From contig KB722763.1 in assembly GCA_000349905.1 (NCBI GenBank), positions 97,770 through 161,769 on the forward strand: a stretch of DNA of 64,000 nucleotides. The letters run 5' to 3'. Position 1 is the stretch's first letter; each line of letters begins with the position of its first letter. The position numbers and the translations under genes were made by a program. Below, piece by piece: positions 12,330 to 23,455 of this stretch. The DNA is from Volvariella volvacea V23 (Eukaryota; Basidiomycota; Agaricomycetes; Agaricales; Pluteaceae). The notes beneath the pieces are model-generated. The model was not told the DNA's origin. It worked only from the letters and a program-made list of their open reading frames with translations, and ran no database searches.

Positions 12330-13270
12330 CGATGGTTGGGAACTGACAGAAGACAGGAAGACCGGGGTATTCTCGTGGAATGGGTATCAACGACAGCTGT
12401 GCGTACACCTCAACGCAATAAGTACTGCTGGGCGTTCAGCCAGCACACGAATTTAGAAAGTTCAAATCGTATTATCGGTTCACGTCACCGCCGAACGCTC
12501 TACGTATACACTATCCCTGCCCAGCATCAAACGAAAAACAACCGGCATCCGTAAGCAATGATTGCAGGATGACTACAAGCACGTTTATAAGACCGTGATT
12601 TGCTCTCACGTACAGTTCAGGCCCTTTCAACCCCCGGCCAATAGAATTCGCGCGCGCGGGTCTGCGCGGGCTCTCGGTGATAGAGCGCATCCGGAAATGG
12701 GCGCGGTGCCTGATTGGCCAAATTCTTAAATAAGCCCCTCGGGCCCTCGCCGACTGAGTGTCGTATGCAGTGCTGGCGTGGTGATGCTGGCCGGTGAGTC
12801 TGCGGCCATGCGACGCATGTTGAGCGGAATCAAGGCGCGTTACAGTACTTCCTTCATGGTTGATGATCATCTAGGTCGATTGCTGAATATCCGTCAGTAT
12901 CCGTCGGAAGGGAGTTCGCAAGGGTGAGCCGGGTCTATGGATTGGAGTACTGCGGGGCACAGTAACGATGTATGCCTTTGAAGGGTGTGGAGGCTTATAC
13001 TGTTCTACGCTAGGCGCAAAAGAGACAATTGCGTTGAGACCAGACGGTCGAGATGCCGGGCCCATGTCCGCCATTCAAATAGCTCATCGTCATGGCCATA
13101 CCAAAACCGACCAACAACTCCTTCCTTCCATTCTGTCCTATTACTATCAGCATTTTATAGTTGCGTCAAGATGATCAGAGTATGCACCGCCCATTCTTCC
13201 CGCTTCCTACCCTGCAGATACGAACGCAGAGCACCAAGGGCGTCTGACCGCCGTTTAGGCCTGTCGTCGC
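12330..13270. other. Intergenic region, no supported gene
   Basis: This is the upstream side of the NAPE-PLD-type gene. Short overlapping frames occur on both strands without domains. GC-rich text around 12640-12740 and a TTAAATAA element near 12725 are visible. Nothing is supported as a gene. Confidence 0.4.
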
Positions 13271-13283
13271 TTATGGTCAAATC

Positions 13284-13545
13284 TTATAATCCCTTGAACG
13301 GAGTTGGAGTGTCGTCGAGATTGATCTTCACTTCTTCGATTTGAGCGCATAGCGAGGAAAAACCTCCGTACATGAAGCTCGTGTACTTTCCTTGTAGATG
13401 GGATATAGCATCCCAATCTCCCATTCGGTTTCAACATTGTCCAGATAGAATAACAGCAGGATCGAAAGAGGGGTCCATGTGAAGTCGAGAAATACTGCTT
13501 CTTCTGCTCTATCTTGCACATGCTTGATGAACTTGCTTGGGATAT
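13284..13545 (-). pseudogene. Possible gene remnant or unresolved exons, unknown function
   Basis: Two coding-like stretches lie next to each other in different minus-strand frames. One contains VFLDFTWTPLSILLLFYLDN (about 13530-13420). The other contains KYTSFMYGGFSSLCAQ and ends at a stop at 13284. They look like consecutive pieces of one protein separated by a one-frame slip near 13420, with no room for a normal intron. This suggests a frameshifted remnant, or a gene whose exons I cannot resolve. I do not recognise the family. The frame is supported only by amino-acid texture. Confidence 0.25.
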
Positions 13546-13549
13546 GGTG

Positions 13550-14518
13550 TCGGCCCTGCCCCCAGTTGCGTCAGGACAGTTAAGCTTGATGCTAACCCTC
13601 TGTTGTAGGGACACGAGACCAAGAAACGATGCGCATATATGCGCGATTTCTTTGAACACGAGCGTCCAAAGCGACTTGAACAATACTCGAGGCTGGTCTG
13701 GTGAAAATTCCGGGAGAGTAGAGGGCAACACAAGCACTCGGCACCTGGAGTTGCGACACCCACTTCAGGGGAGATGGCAGAGACTGCCAGCCCGGACTCT
13801 GGGACAGGCTGATGACCAGAAGTCTTGGTTGCTATGCATCAGAGAAAGGTTCGCGGGGAAGCTCGTCTTGTATGCAGGGAAAGTGCTCGAGTACTAGATG
13901 AAGGGCCTTGTCACAAGAATAGCTGAGGTCCTTGATGAACGGTGCAACTTGCTTGAAGCGCTCCAACGGCATTGCGACCCTCGGTTACGAAAGGTGCCTT
14001 GATGTCCGTCCAAAGGATGTTATCCTCCTGTACTACCACTCGCCACAACCCATATATTTGCATAGTCGGTAGTTGTCAACCATAGGCATCTTGGAACGTT
14101 TGAATCTTGCTGCTTAATCAGGGACTTTGTGAGAACAAAGCAGTGACTCATACGAGCGTCAAGACAGTTGTGACGGTGCTGTGAAAGAGCCGTCTCTACA
14201 GAGAGTCAGCATCTATCTCAAGGAGTTACATCCTGTGATATAACATCAGTACAGCCGCATTGAGCAAGGGCAAGTTCACTCACGAGTCCATCTTCACTGT
14301 GGTTGGAATGCAGGAGTTATGGTTGCAGATCACGATGTGAGGAGCGGGCCGGCGATTCCGTTCGCAGCGTGGACTCGGGTATAAGCGTCATCCCATTGAT
14401 AAAACAGACATCAGTACAATACCAAATTGAAAGCTGTTACACCGTTACAAACACAATTTTGAGAGCAAGAGTATTGAACAACACAGATGTGATATATGCA
14501 GAGAAGACATAACGAGAA
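13550..14518. other. Intergenic region, no supported gene
   Basis: This stretch holds overlapping short open frames on both strands (the longest runs to 13897 on the plus strand) and no recognisable motif. It adjoins the 3' end of the second FCP1/NIF-type gene. Confidence 0.4.
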
Positions 14519-15573
14519 TTAGATCCCTGGAACCAGTTGAATTCCTAAGCGAGAGAGCGCCTGCCTCCCTTGCTCTGCCCATTGTCCAATGATATTGGGG
14601 TCTTCGTGCCAAAAAACAATGGAAGGAATATCGGAAGGAATATCGATAGCGGATTCGTCAACACTTAGCGTAGAGTCATGCTCAGATGGAGTAGAAGATG
14701 ATTCAACATCAGATGAAGAGTTTACGGATGGAGCGTGGTCATCAGGGGTAGAACGGACTGGGGGCGAGGAGGCGGAGTTTGAGTTAATGCTCAGAAGCCC
14801 GTTTGAACTAATCCAAGCCGACACATCGTCGAGGTCGTGGATATGCTCCAAAATTCCTATCACCGCAACCAAAGTCTGGTCATATTCAAGAATGGCTCCC
14901 TCGCTATTGGCGTCCTGCTTCCTTGCGCTAGAGGCCTGTGCCTTCGCGGCGAGGTCGTGTTTCCGCTTACCGGAATTGTACTCCGGGACGCAAAGGTGGT
15001 TTGAGGGTTGTAAACGCGCTTTGAGAGGCGAGTCGTCCATCAAAAGAGTCGTTTTGTTTGAGTGGTCTGTGAAAGCGTTCCATACCGTCTGCAAGTTCTT
15101 CGTGGTTTGAACTTTACGTTCTAGAATTGCACTAGTTTCATAACATTACATTAAGTGTGGGAGGAGGATGACATACCATAGGCTGCTTTACTCAACCCGA
15201 GGGTGTCCCTTGCCCATATTGCGCGCAAGCACTCCCTGTGCGAGGCAAAGCAGCGATCAACCATATGTTCAACGCTGTCGGGCTTAGCGGAGCTCCACGC
15301 CATCACATCCAGCCAAGCCCGTGTATCAGGATGAGACAGATATTCGCGAAACGAAGGCATGTATGGTCGCGGATACACCGCCCGTGTTCTGCTACCTTGC
15401 GTCTGACCATGGGAGGGCTTAGGCTTTCCTCGAGCCCTGTTCGTCCGAACGCGGTACAGGAGGTTGCCGTTCAGGTCCAAAACCAAGAGCTTGCGAGACG
15501 TGGCGCTAGAAGCACCTGCATCTGTCTTATTGTTCGTCGATGGCGGGGCAGGATCAGGGGGAGGCGTCGTCAT
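14519..15573 (-). CDS. FCP1/NIF-type HAD-family protein, copy 2
   Basis: Two exons, 15573-15177 and 15120-14519, give 332 aa. It is a shorter paralogue of the gene at 8685-10561. It shares the VYPRPYMPSFREYLSHPDT, DVMAWSSAKPDSVEHMVD and AIWARDTLGLSK blocks, the same phase-1 intron position, the LLMDDSPLKARLQPSNHLC motif and a C-terminal WAEQGRQALSRLGIQLVPGI-like end. Motif I reads LLVLDLNGNLLYR (about residues 30-41). Relative to DxDxT, both the general-acid Asp and the Thr are replaced by Asn, so phosphatase activity is unlikely. The long disordered N terminus of copy 1 is missing. An upstream exon cannot be excluded because an in-frame stop lies about 40 codons before the chosen ATG. It may be a scaffold or a decaying duplicate. 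Confidence 0.75.
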
Positions 15574-16533
15574 CGGCTCGTCGAGGTCAGAGTTATCGCC
15601 CGCGGTGTTTGTCCTTGTTGTCGCGCAGTCGCTTTCGTTTCAACTCGGCGACGCGATCGCCCAAACGTCTGACCTGCGCTGGAGGACGTCTTCCCGCTGG
15701 CCTCTGAGATCTGAGCAGGGACCAGACGTCAGCATCTGAACTGTAACTCGACTCAAACAGCGCGCAGCTCTGGATCTTTCCGTCGGCTATCTTCCATGAT
15801 TTCTACCTCTGCAACGTGTTCACCACGGCGTGTGGCAGTGTCCAGCATCTCCCAACTCAGGAGTAAAGTGGCCCAATCCAGCCCCGTCGCCAGGTCCATC
15901 ATTTATTTTGATAACAGAAGGACAAAGAACGCGTCGCAATCTACTGCTCGTGCCCAACTTCCTCCGTCATTCCGGACTCGCCTCGAGGCGGCCATGCTGA
16001 GCAGTGTTCTGGAACAAGTCAGCTCACGCTTCATTCCACTTACAACTCGCACTAACTGCCGGCCAGATGAGCGGACTTGAAGTAGGGGTATCACCTCGCA
16101 ACACATGCAGTGCTGTATTGCAGAGAGCGGGTGACTCGAGCGAAACAACAACGGTCAGTTGCACGGTCCACGCTCTCCATACTCTATTGGACTCACACGT
16201 GGTTGATAGTCTCTATGATGCCGGGTCTCTAACCCAGGTCTTCTTCATTACTACCCTCAAAATGCGTCCTACAATAACGGGTTACGGAACAGAAAGGGCT
16301 AGGGAAGCGCGGCCGTTGGGGCATGGGGAACAAGGGTAAATGACGGTGGTCGTTGCATGCTCTTGACCAAGAATACAAGGCCTGACCCACCTGCGGAATG
16401 AACGTGGTGACGCCTTTGCAAGCCTTATAAATACACCCCGCTCGCCCTCGTCCCTTCCCCTTCATTCATAACCCATCCCCATTCCAAGTAACCCTCACCA
16501 AATAACCTTTCTTTCGCAACCTTCATACGTATC
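15574..16533. promoter_or_regulatory. Divergent promoter region
   Basis: About 960 bp lies between the second FCP1/NIF gene (-) and the coiled-coil protein gene (+). A clear plus-strand TATA box sits at 16426-16433. The open frames have no recognisable domain; minus-strand coding-like text near 15600-15700 could be an unassigned upstream exon of copy 2. Confidence 0.4.
16426..16433 (+). promoter_or_regulatory. TATA box
   Basis: TATAAATA lies about 100 nt upstream of the ATG at 16534 and is followed by a pyrimidine/CCA-rich leader typical of fungal promoters. Confidence 0.6.
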
Positions 16534-17885
16534 ATGGAGTCACCACAAGCATATACCCAGCCCTTCGATACCTTCGATGTTAGGCCTCTTGCCAAACCCA
16601 CTCGAAAACTCCTTGACCGTCTTGTGTCATGGTCACAAATGAAGAACTAGTACGTCTCTCCCTTACTATCCAATTTTGATGCTGAAACCCGTCCGCAGCT
16701 CTTCATCCGAGTCCGAGCCTATTGTGTCCAAGATACTTGAACGAATCACAGTCTACATCCAAGCTGTCGAATCCAGCATTCTGGCTGCATTGATGGGCTA
16801 TCGACTATCAACAGACGCAATGCTGCTCTGCAACCTCGTTCGCGAAGAAACACCCACAAGTGCCCAAGAACCATTCGACGCTCTCACGCAAGAACTCTAC
16901 CAATCCCTCATCACGCTGGCGGAGGACGGTCATAGTCATGCAGAGAAAGCCAAAACGGCCTTTTTAAACGTCGAGCAAGATCTGTTCAAGGTACGAAGTT
17001 AATTCATTCCACGTTCAATAAACGATCTCATATAATTTTTTGTCCCTAGATCGCAGCTGACACGAAGGATAATGAATTGCTTGTCCAAGTGCCTATCAAT
17101 AACGAGAAGCAAGTATTCAAGTCATTAAAGACTGTCGGCAACGATTTGGTTGCTGGGGCGAAGTTGATGACGGAGTTTTACGATCTGCTGGAAAACCTCA
17201 CGCTATGGTGGACACTACTCAAGCGCGAGATCTCTTCCGAAAACACGAGCTCTGAGGTGCTACCACCTGTTGCTACCGACGAGGAGGGAAAGAAGCAGGA
17301 GTCGTCACCCGCCAGCATCGAGGCGCAGTGCCAAACCCTGCTCGAGAAATGGGGGAGACTGCAGAAGGACCACTTGGCGTACTACAACATGGTGAGTGGG
17401 AACGTTTCAGAAACCCTCATATACTGCCTTTTTGCTCATGTCAAACCTCTGCTGCAACCCAGACGGATGACATCATCGCCCAATACGCGACGCTGCTGCC
17501 TACAGCATCCGCAGGCTGGACCGCTGCCATCTCTCCTCACACGAGCTCTCCCACACCGTCTGCCCCTGCACGACTCGCCTCCAGCCCTTCGTCCTCGCCT
17601 TCGTCGACTGCGTCTCAGCGATCGGCACGTCTCAGGGCTCTGCTGAGCAAGCTGAAGAACAGTCTGCTGTTCGGACACGGGAGCACGAGAGGAGAGAAGC
17701 TGAAGGAGGTCACACGCCAGGCTCTCAAGGCTCTCTCCGCCAACTCTGATCCCAACAAGGCCGCTGGCAACGGGGCGGTGGAGAAGGGCAAGAGGGCGGA
17801 GGAAAAGGCTGGCAAAGGGAGGGACAAGACGAAGGGTAAGAGCAAGAACTTGAAGTCCCCGGGAAAGGAGAATGCTCAACACTAA
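16534..17885 (+). CDS. Basidiomycete coiled-coil protein of unknown function
   Basis: Four exons: 16534-16649, 16699-16990, 17050-17391, 17463-17885 (390 aa); all phases close. Residues 1-250 are predicted largely helical, with heptad-like text (for example ILERITVYIQAVESSILAAL and FYDLLENLTLWWTLLKREI). The C-terminal third is Ser/Pro/Ala-rich, then Lys/Glu/Gly-rich, ending in a basic KGKSKNLKSPGKENAQH-like tail that could carry a nuclear signal. I recognise no enzyme motif. It resembles small conserved hypothetical proteins of Agaricomycetes built on a helical bundle. A strong TATA box about 100 nt upstream supports the start. Confidence 0.75.
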
Positions 17886-18417
17886 AGGCAGGGCCAGCAG
17901 CGATACTTCTGCGCCCTGTTCAGATTTTGGCGAGTCTGGACGGTGTTCAGAGGGGGTGGACGGTACTCTTATTTGGTTCTATTATTGGGGGTGTGCTTTT
18001 GGGACGCGTGTATTCTCGACGTGCTTACCTTCTTACCCGCAAGTAGTGTACTGTATTCATATAAGCAGTTTTTCATAGACTAGTAGATATCAGGTATTTA
18101 TTTGGAATTTTACGAGCACGTACGTATGTCTATGTGATATCCAATGATAGCAATATGTTGGGAGATAAGGAGGACGGAGCAGTGTTCGTGATAGAAGCAA
18201 CGGAGATTAATAACTAAAAAGTGAAAAGAACAAGAGTACCATGGTCCAGCAGAATGCCCGCAGATAGATTACGAAAAAGGTATAAAACGGTCCAGAAGAT
18301 ACAACAACACGGAGAGAAGGACAAAGAATAAATAGCGCAGTACACACCAAAAAGAACAAGAACTGTACACCGCTTTCATTCATCTTCGTCCATCCCGCTA
18401 GATAAAGGAGGAACATT
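17886..18417. other. Convergent 3' intergenic region
   Basis: About 530 bp lies between two converging stops. It is A/T-rich with no coding support and most likely holds the two 3' UTRs and polyadenylation signals. Confidence 0.5.
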
Positions 18418-20067
18418 TCACAGCCCAGTTGTGAGCATGAACAGAACGGTTCCCAGGAGACCAGCGATCGCTCCCATGCTCAGCCCTCCCTTGACTCTGC
18501 TGTCCCCGTTGGCACCCTTTGCACCGTCGGCGACCCAGTCTCTCCATGCAGCTTGCATCATGATCACGAAAGCTTGGCCTTCGGCGCTTCTACTCCCCTC
18601 CAAGCTGTAAGAGTGGGGGTTGACAACGGGCGTGAGCCACCCGTCTGAGTCGAAATGCACGAGCGTGTTGTTGGGCCCTGGAGCGCCAAGCGCCTGTCTC
18701 GTCCTCTCAGCAATAGGTAAATGGGTGTGTGTGCCCCAGAGAAGGGAGAGGCGATAGACAGTGCTGGCTAGGAGAGCGGTCGAAGCCGAGTCGAAAAAGT
18801 TGCCGTCCTCGTGAGAGGGTTCGTCGGGGTAGTTTGTGAAAGTTAGGGCAGAGGTATCCTGAAAGGGGCAGCGAGGCGAGTTAGTTGAAATCAAAAATAG
18901 AATGGCCAAAACAGGACACGAGGATTGCGGGAGGGTGATATAAGCGTTTTGGTGGTCAGGGGCAGCGTTCAGTCCCCCTGAATGAAGAAGCGCCTAGCTG
19001 AACCGACGTGCCTCGGAAAGAAGACTTACCAGATGCTTGTACATGGCGGTGTGGATTTCGTGGACCCATCCTGCGAGGTTTCGTTGCTCGGACCGGAAGG
19101 AGTCTGCGAATTCCGAGTTTTGCATGGTGGCGAGGACGCGGAGCATGCCAGCGGCTGCCCATCCGTTGCCTAGAATCATGGTCAATTGCAACTACGTCAG
19201 GATAATGAAATGCCATCAAAAAGCGGTTGAGCTTACCGGTCGACCAATGTCCTTCGTCGTTTCCTTGCGACCCTAGCAGTACGTGCTTCCAGAGTCCGTC
19301 GGCTTCGTCATCGCGTAGATAATTACGGTATAGATTGATCTGGTTGTATGCCTCTGCTACCCATGACCGATTATTGGTTATTACGCCATAGTACGCTAGG
19401 AATGGTGGGACCATGTAAACAAAATCGCTCCTGCAAATGCCGACGGTCACCAACGTTGCCGGAATAAGGATGATGGGTTCAGACTTACCAGAGTTGGAGT
19501 TCAGAGACGCGGTGCGAAATGGCACCATCCTCTGTTTTGGGAACGCGTTGGTACAGGAAGTCTAATTGGTCTTCAACAGCACCGACATAGTCGTGGTCAT
19601 CCATCCCCGTCCAGTTCGCTAGCACAACCGCGAACCCGATTGAAGCCGGATCCGCAGCACTCCCATCCGGCATGAGAGGCTGAGGTCCGCTAACGTTCTC
19701 GTTCGCCCGAGAACGGTTGCCGACGACGTCTTGTGAAATGCTAAAGAACGGCTCCATGGCTGAGGACAGGGAGGAGTCTACGTCCTGGGGTGGTGGGAGC
19801 TGGTTGGGCGACAGTACAGAGTAGGCTGTGGCGTTGAGTTCGAGTATGGCTTGCGCTCGAGTGCCGATTTCCCAACTAAGACCATGTATGAATTTCATCT
19901 GGTGTCGGCGAAGCAATTAATGCAACGTACCTCCTTAACGAGCCTTCATCCATACGCGCGCCAACTTGGGCTATCAACTCATCTGTAAGGTTGTACGCAT
20001 TGACCGTAGGGAGGAAAGCCGTCGAAAGGAGCGCAAAGGCGTTAGTCCAAGGGGATGAAATGATCAT
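18418..20067 (-). CDS. Secreted six-hairpin glycosidase (GH105/GH88-like), probably GPI-anchored
   Basis: Five exons: 20067-19931, 19875-19489, 19430-19237, 19169-19030, 18858-18418 (432 aa). A hydrophobic N terminus (FALLSTAFLPTVNA) is a likely signal peptide. Six-hairpin marks include WSDFVYMVPPFLAYYGV, NLYRNYLRDD, LWKHVLLG and, across an intron, GHWSTGNGWAAAGMLRVLAT, then FFDSASTALLASTVYRLS. The GNGWAAAG block is typical of unsaturated rhamnogalacturonyl hydrolases, which cleave unsaturated uronic acid from pectin fragments. The C terminus ends in a short hydrophobic tail (MGAIAGLLGTVLFMLTTGL) after a small-residue, polar stretch, as expected for GPI attachment. Intron 4 is long (171 nt) and contains an open frame; I excluded it because DTSALTF joins cleanly after KHL. 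The exact GH family is less sure than the fold. Confidence 0.82.
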
Positions 20068-21481
20068 GGAAGAGCAAGGATAGGATGAAAGCAACACGAC
20101 AGAGGTTTCCTGGGAGGTTTTCGAAGACAACCGCAACGTCGGGACACGCGATTACAGCAGCAACGACAGTAATATCTCCGGTAAAACAATCAGCCGAACG
20201 TTGGGAGATATACTGAGGACTTTGCAGAAAAACACGATAAAATGAGAAAAGAGGAGGAAGAGCACAACCCGTTTCGGTCTTGAGAAAGGTGGACAGTGGG
20301 TTGCACCGAGTCGTTAGGGAGCAGCACCATCCGTTAAAACGAGAAGAGACATGGGTGTGTGTTGGGCTTGGGTGATATTTCTTGGCGGCTTGCCACAATC
20401 AGTCCGAGACCCCGAGAATATTATAACAAGACAGGCTGCGTCATCAGAGTGGAGTTCTTGCTGACGTCCATCATCTTGTCATTCGTGCCAACACTTCTCC
20501 TGTTCTTGCACGCTGTCCGTGACGTTCTCCAGAATGAAGAAGCCATTTCGAGGGCTGAACGCACATGGATGGGCTTGCGTCGATACGGGGTCTCAGCGAT
20601 TGTCGGCTTGTATCCCACGAGCGTGGCTATGCTAGACTTTCAAGATTTGCAGCCATCCAAGACTTGCCCAGCCAGGGGTTGATTTCGTATGCTTTACCTG
20701 CTCAAACGACGCCTTTCAGCGCTTTTGACGATTATGGGCTGTTGTTAACCAAGAGTCACGATCGCGAATCGGAGGTGATCACTTGTATACAAGCTGCAAG
20801 GATGACGACGAATCTACGTATTCTGGGCAGAGTTGGAAAGCTGCGGGGGGCGTTGGACAAGGACAAAAAGATGACGGCGGTTGTTACCTAAGCCTTAGGT
20901 CGGTCTTGTCGCCGCACCTCGTGTTCACTTCGTACTGGGATCGCGGGATAAGCTCAAGACCCCAGCGTTTACCGAGCGTCTACGCGGTGGCCGGTAGCTT
21001 TGCAGCTATTCCGACAAGAACTGCTGATCAACCCGCAGGCGAGCCCAACAGGCATGCGCGGAATGGAGCATTGGCAGCGGTTAGAGCGCGTCCTCCGATG
21101 CTCCTACCGCCGTAGTGCGAGGCACTAGACGTGGTGAGCAAAGGTGCCTCAAATTATATATAATCTGGAAGCAAGTGAAACTGCGACGATGTGTGACAGG
21201 GAGAATTGAATTAATGTGAATGCCTACTACAAGTGCTATGGGGTCGATAGGTGTACAAATGCGCGGAATTAATCCTACAGTAAATGTAATGTCGATAAAT
21301 AAATGCACGGCGGGAAAGAAGAGCAAACAGCATCGGTGCAAAGCGAGAAACTCCAGAGTCCCAGATGATCCAGCACAATACGGGTATGAGCAAAGTACAA
21401 CACAACAAACCAGCGGAACCTGCCCATTGAAAGCCCCTCGAGGAAAACAAACACAATCCAACGTCCTGCCACATCCAGCCT
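20068..21481. other. Intergenic region, no supported gene
   Basis: About 1.4 kb lies upstream of the glycosidase gene and downstream of the SET gene. A plus-strand open frame at 20359-20682 includes a hydrophobic segment but shows no domain. The A/T-rich part at 21150-21480 probably holds the SET gene's 3' UTR. Confidence 0.4.
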
Positions 21482-23455
21482 TCACAGCGCCGAATAAATG
21501 CCAGCACCATCTGATAGGCTCCTTCCATGACCATGGTGGTGCTTGTACCTCCAAAGCCAAGTAGGAAAAGACGTCGGATTATCCAGCCACTTTTGCATAA
21601 GATTTGCTCCCTGAAGCAACCCCGCATCCTCTTCCCCAATCTCGTCATCCACGCTAGCGCCATCACCGCTATCGCTGCTACCATCGCTCAAATAACTCCC
21701 CGCAATACTCGGACTCGGACTGCCCACAGCGACGAAATCGGCATAACCAGCACCGCCGATATAACCTGTACTTGGATGAATGGGATATCCCAAGCTGGCA
21801 TCGCCAACGCTCGATTCGGAATGTCGTCTGCCCTGGCCAGCGCCAACGCCAACGCCACCACTGCAGCCTTTCTCCACGAGGTCACTTCTGCATTGAATGC
21901 CCCGCCTCATCCACTTCCTAAACTTGGCCACATCACCTAATGCTCCATAACACATTGCGATAGCGTCAATGTGCGTCATCGTCCCTAGCACAGCTAGCCC
22001 TTCCTCTTCAATCGTCTCTAGCGCTTGCTTGTGCTCCGAGATTAGCCAATCTTCAGGGTACAGCGGTTTCCCATCCGCCCCCTTTGCCCTCGCCCAGTCG
22101 TCAAAAGTCGGTAGAGAAGACTCAAAGTTGGCAAGGTACTCTCGATTCTTGTCGCTGTGGAACCAGTCCTGCTCAGTCCCGCTCTCCGCGTGCAGCGTTG
22201 AACCGTAATCCCGAATGGTGCGCGAACAGCTCGGACAGCGACATGTGAAGCCATACAACGCCTTTACCTGCGCCCGCCGAGCTTCGCGCGATTGGAGGAG
22301 TGATATGCCATGATATGCGATGGTGATCTCTTCGCCCATGTTGATGTGGCGAACAGCTTTGAGCGTCAGCGAGAAGGAATCTTGATCCCAGTGAATTGAC
22401 GCATTCGGAGAACAGCTAGCATGGGGTGGTCAGCATAGATCCCAGTGGAATTACGGCACGAGCGAGGCGCTCACATACCTATGATTACAGCGACTGATGA
22501 CCTCAAACACAGCTTTATGCATGCAAAACTCCTCCGAGCTGGCGTCCTGTGGTGCACCGGTCATGGGGAATACGATGCCGTTCGAGGACATGACTCTGGG
22601 GATCAAGCCCACATCAAAAGTATCCGCGAGCGCCTCTTGTCTGAGCACATTCGCGTCTTCGTCCATCCGCTTCAGCTTCCTACGGGCTGACTCTCCCACG
22701 AGATTCATCTCCCACCATGCCTTGTACAGTTCAGTCATGGACGAACACGAGCTCAGCTTGAGAGGGGTGACAACGATAGGGCGTTCGACGACGATCCGCG
22801 TTCCAGTGGGGATAGTCTGGGAGGCGAAGACGCCTGTTCCTTTGCCGCTCGTCAACGACAGCCGGAGCAGATTCGGCTGATAGCATGGCGGAGAAGTGAA
22901 CCGCTTTGGAAGGAGAGCCTGTACAGACCCGTCGAGGAAAGCAATGGTCTCCTTGATCCGCGAAGGGGTAAAGTGGGAGGAAATGTCCGTGCAACTCGAT
23001 TTTGGGCTGTTTTGTGGCGTCGATTTGGCAGACGAGGACTGTCCACCGGAGACTGCGTCGTTGTAGAGGAGGGTTTCCGAGACGTAGCGACGCGAACCGA
23101 GCGTCGCGGTTTCGTGTATCACATGACACGATGTGTCCTCTTCATGATGGTGATGACGCCTATAGCTATCTCCGTGATTTTGGCATTCGCTGGATCGCTT
23201 GCTACTTCGCTTCTTGCCTTTCCTGCTCGTTTTCTCTGTGATGAAGGTCGGTGCAGGGAGATTTGCGTATATGGTGTAGGGTGTGGCGAAGGTGCGAGGT
23301 GAAGCCTCTTGTGGGATGTGAGAGCTAGTGTTGGGTGGCGAAGATGGCGCGTAGATGGAATATGTAGAGGGCATAGGAGGATATACGATGGGTAGAGGAG
23401 AGGAAGAGGTGTGAGGTGTGAAACCAGTCACCGTAAAAGGGTAATAACAGTTCAT
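21482..23455 (-). CDS. SET-domain protein (SMYD/SET5-like split SET)
   Basis: Two exons, 23455-22479 and 22415-21482, give 636 aa. The N-terminal ~190 residues are Ser/Pro/His-rich with no domain. The SET domain begins with KGTGVFASQTIPTGTRIVVE (residues 205-224). After a helical insertion it continues with the catalytic/AdoMet motif NHSCSPN (324-330, completed only by splicing), INMGEEITIAYHGI and a post-SET cysteine cluster, FTCRCPSC (Cys384, 386, 389). Such proteins are lysine methyltransferases; the substrate (histone or other) is unknown. The post-SET helical region IDAIAMCYGALGDVAKFRKW resembles fungal SET proteins with TPR-like tails. The C-terminal ~130 residues are Gly/Ser/Asp-rich. 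ATG 23455 is the first in-frame ATG; the frame is open about 18 codons further upstream without another ATG. Confidence 0.87.

Noticed and set aside
14589..15110. Plus-strand 173-codon open frame opposite FCP1/NIF copy 2
   Set aside because: It is a shadow of the second exon of the minus-strand gene, with no domain.
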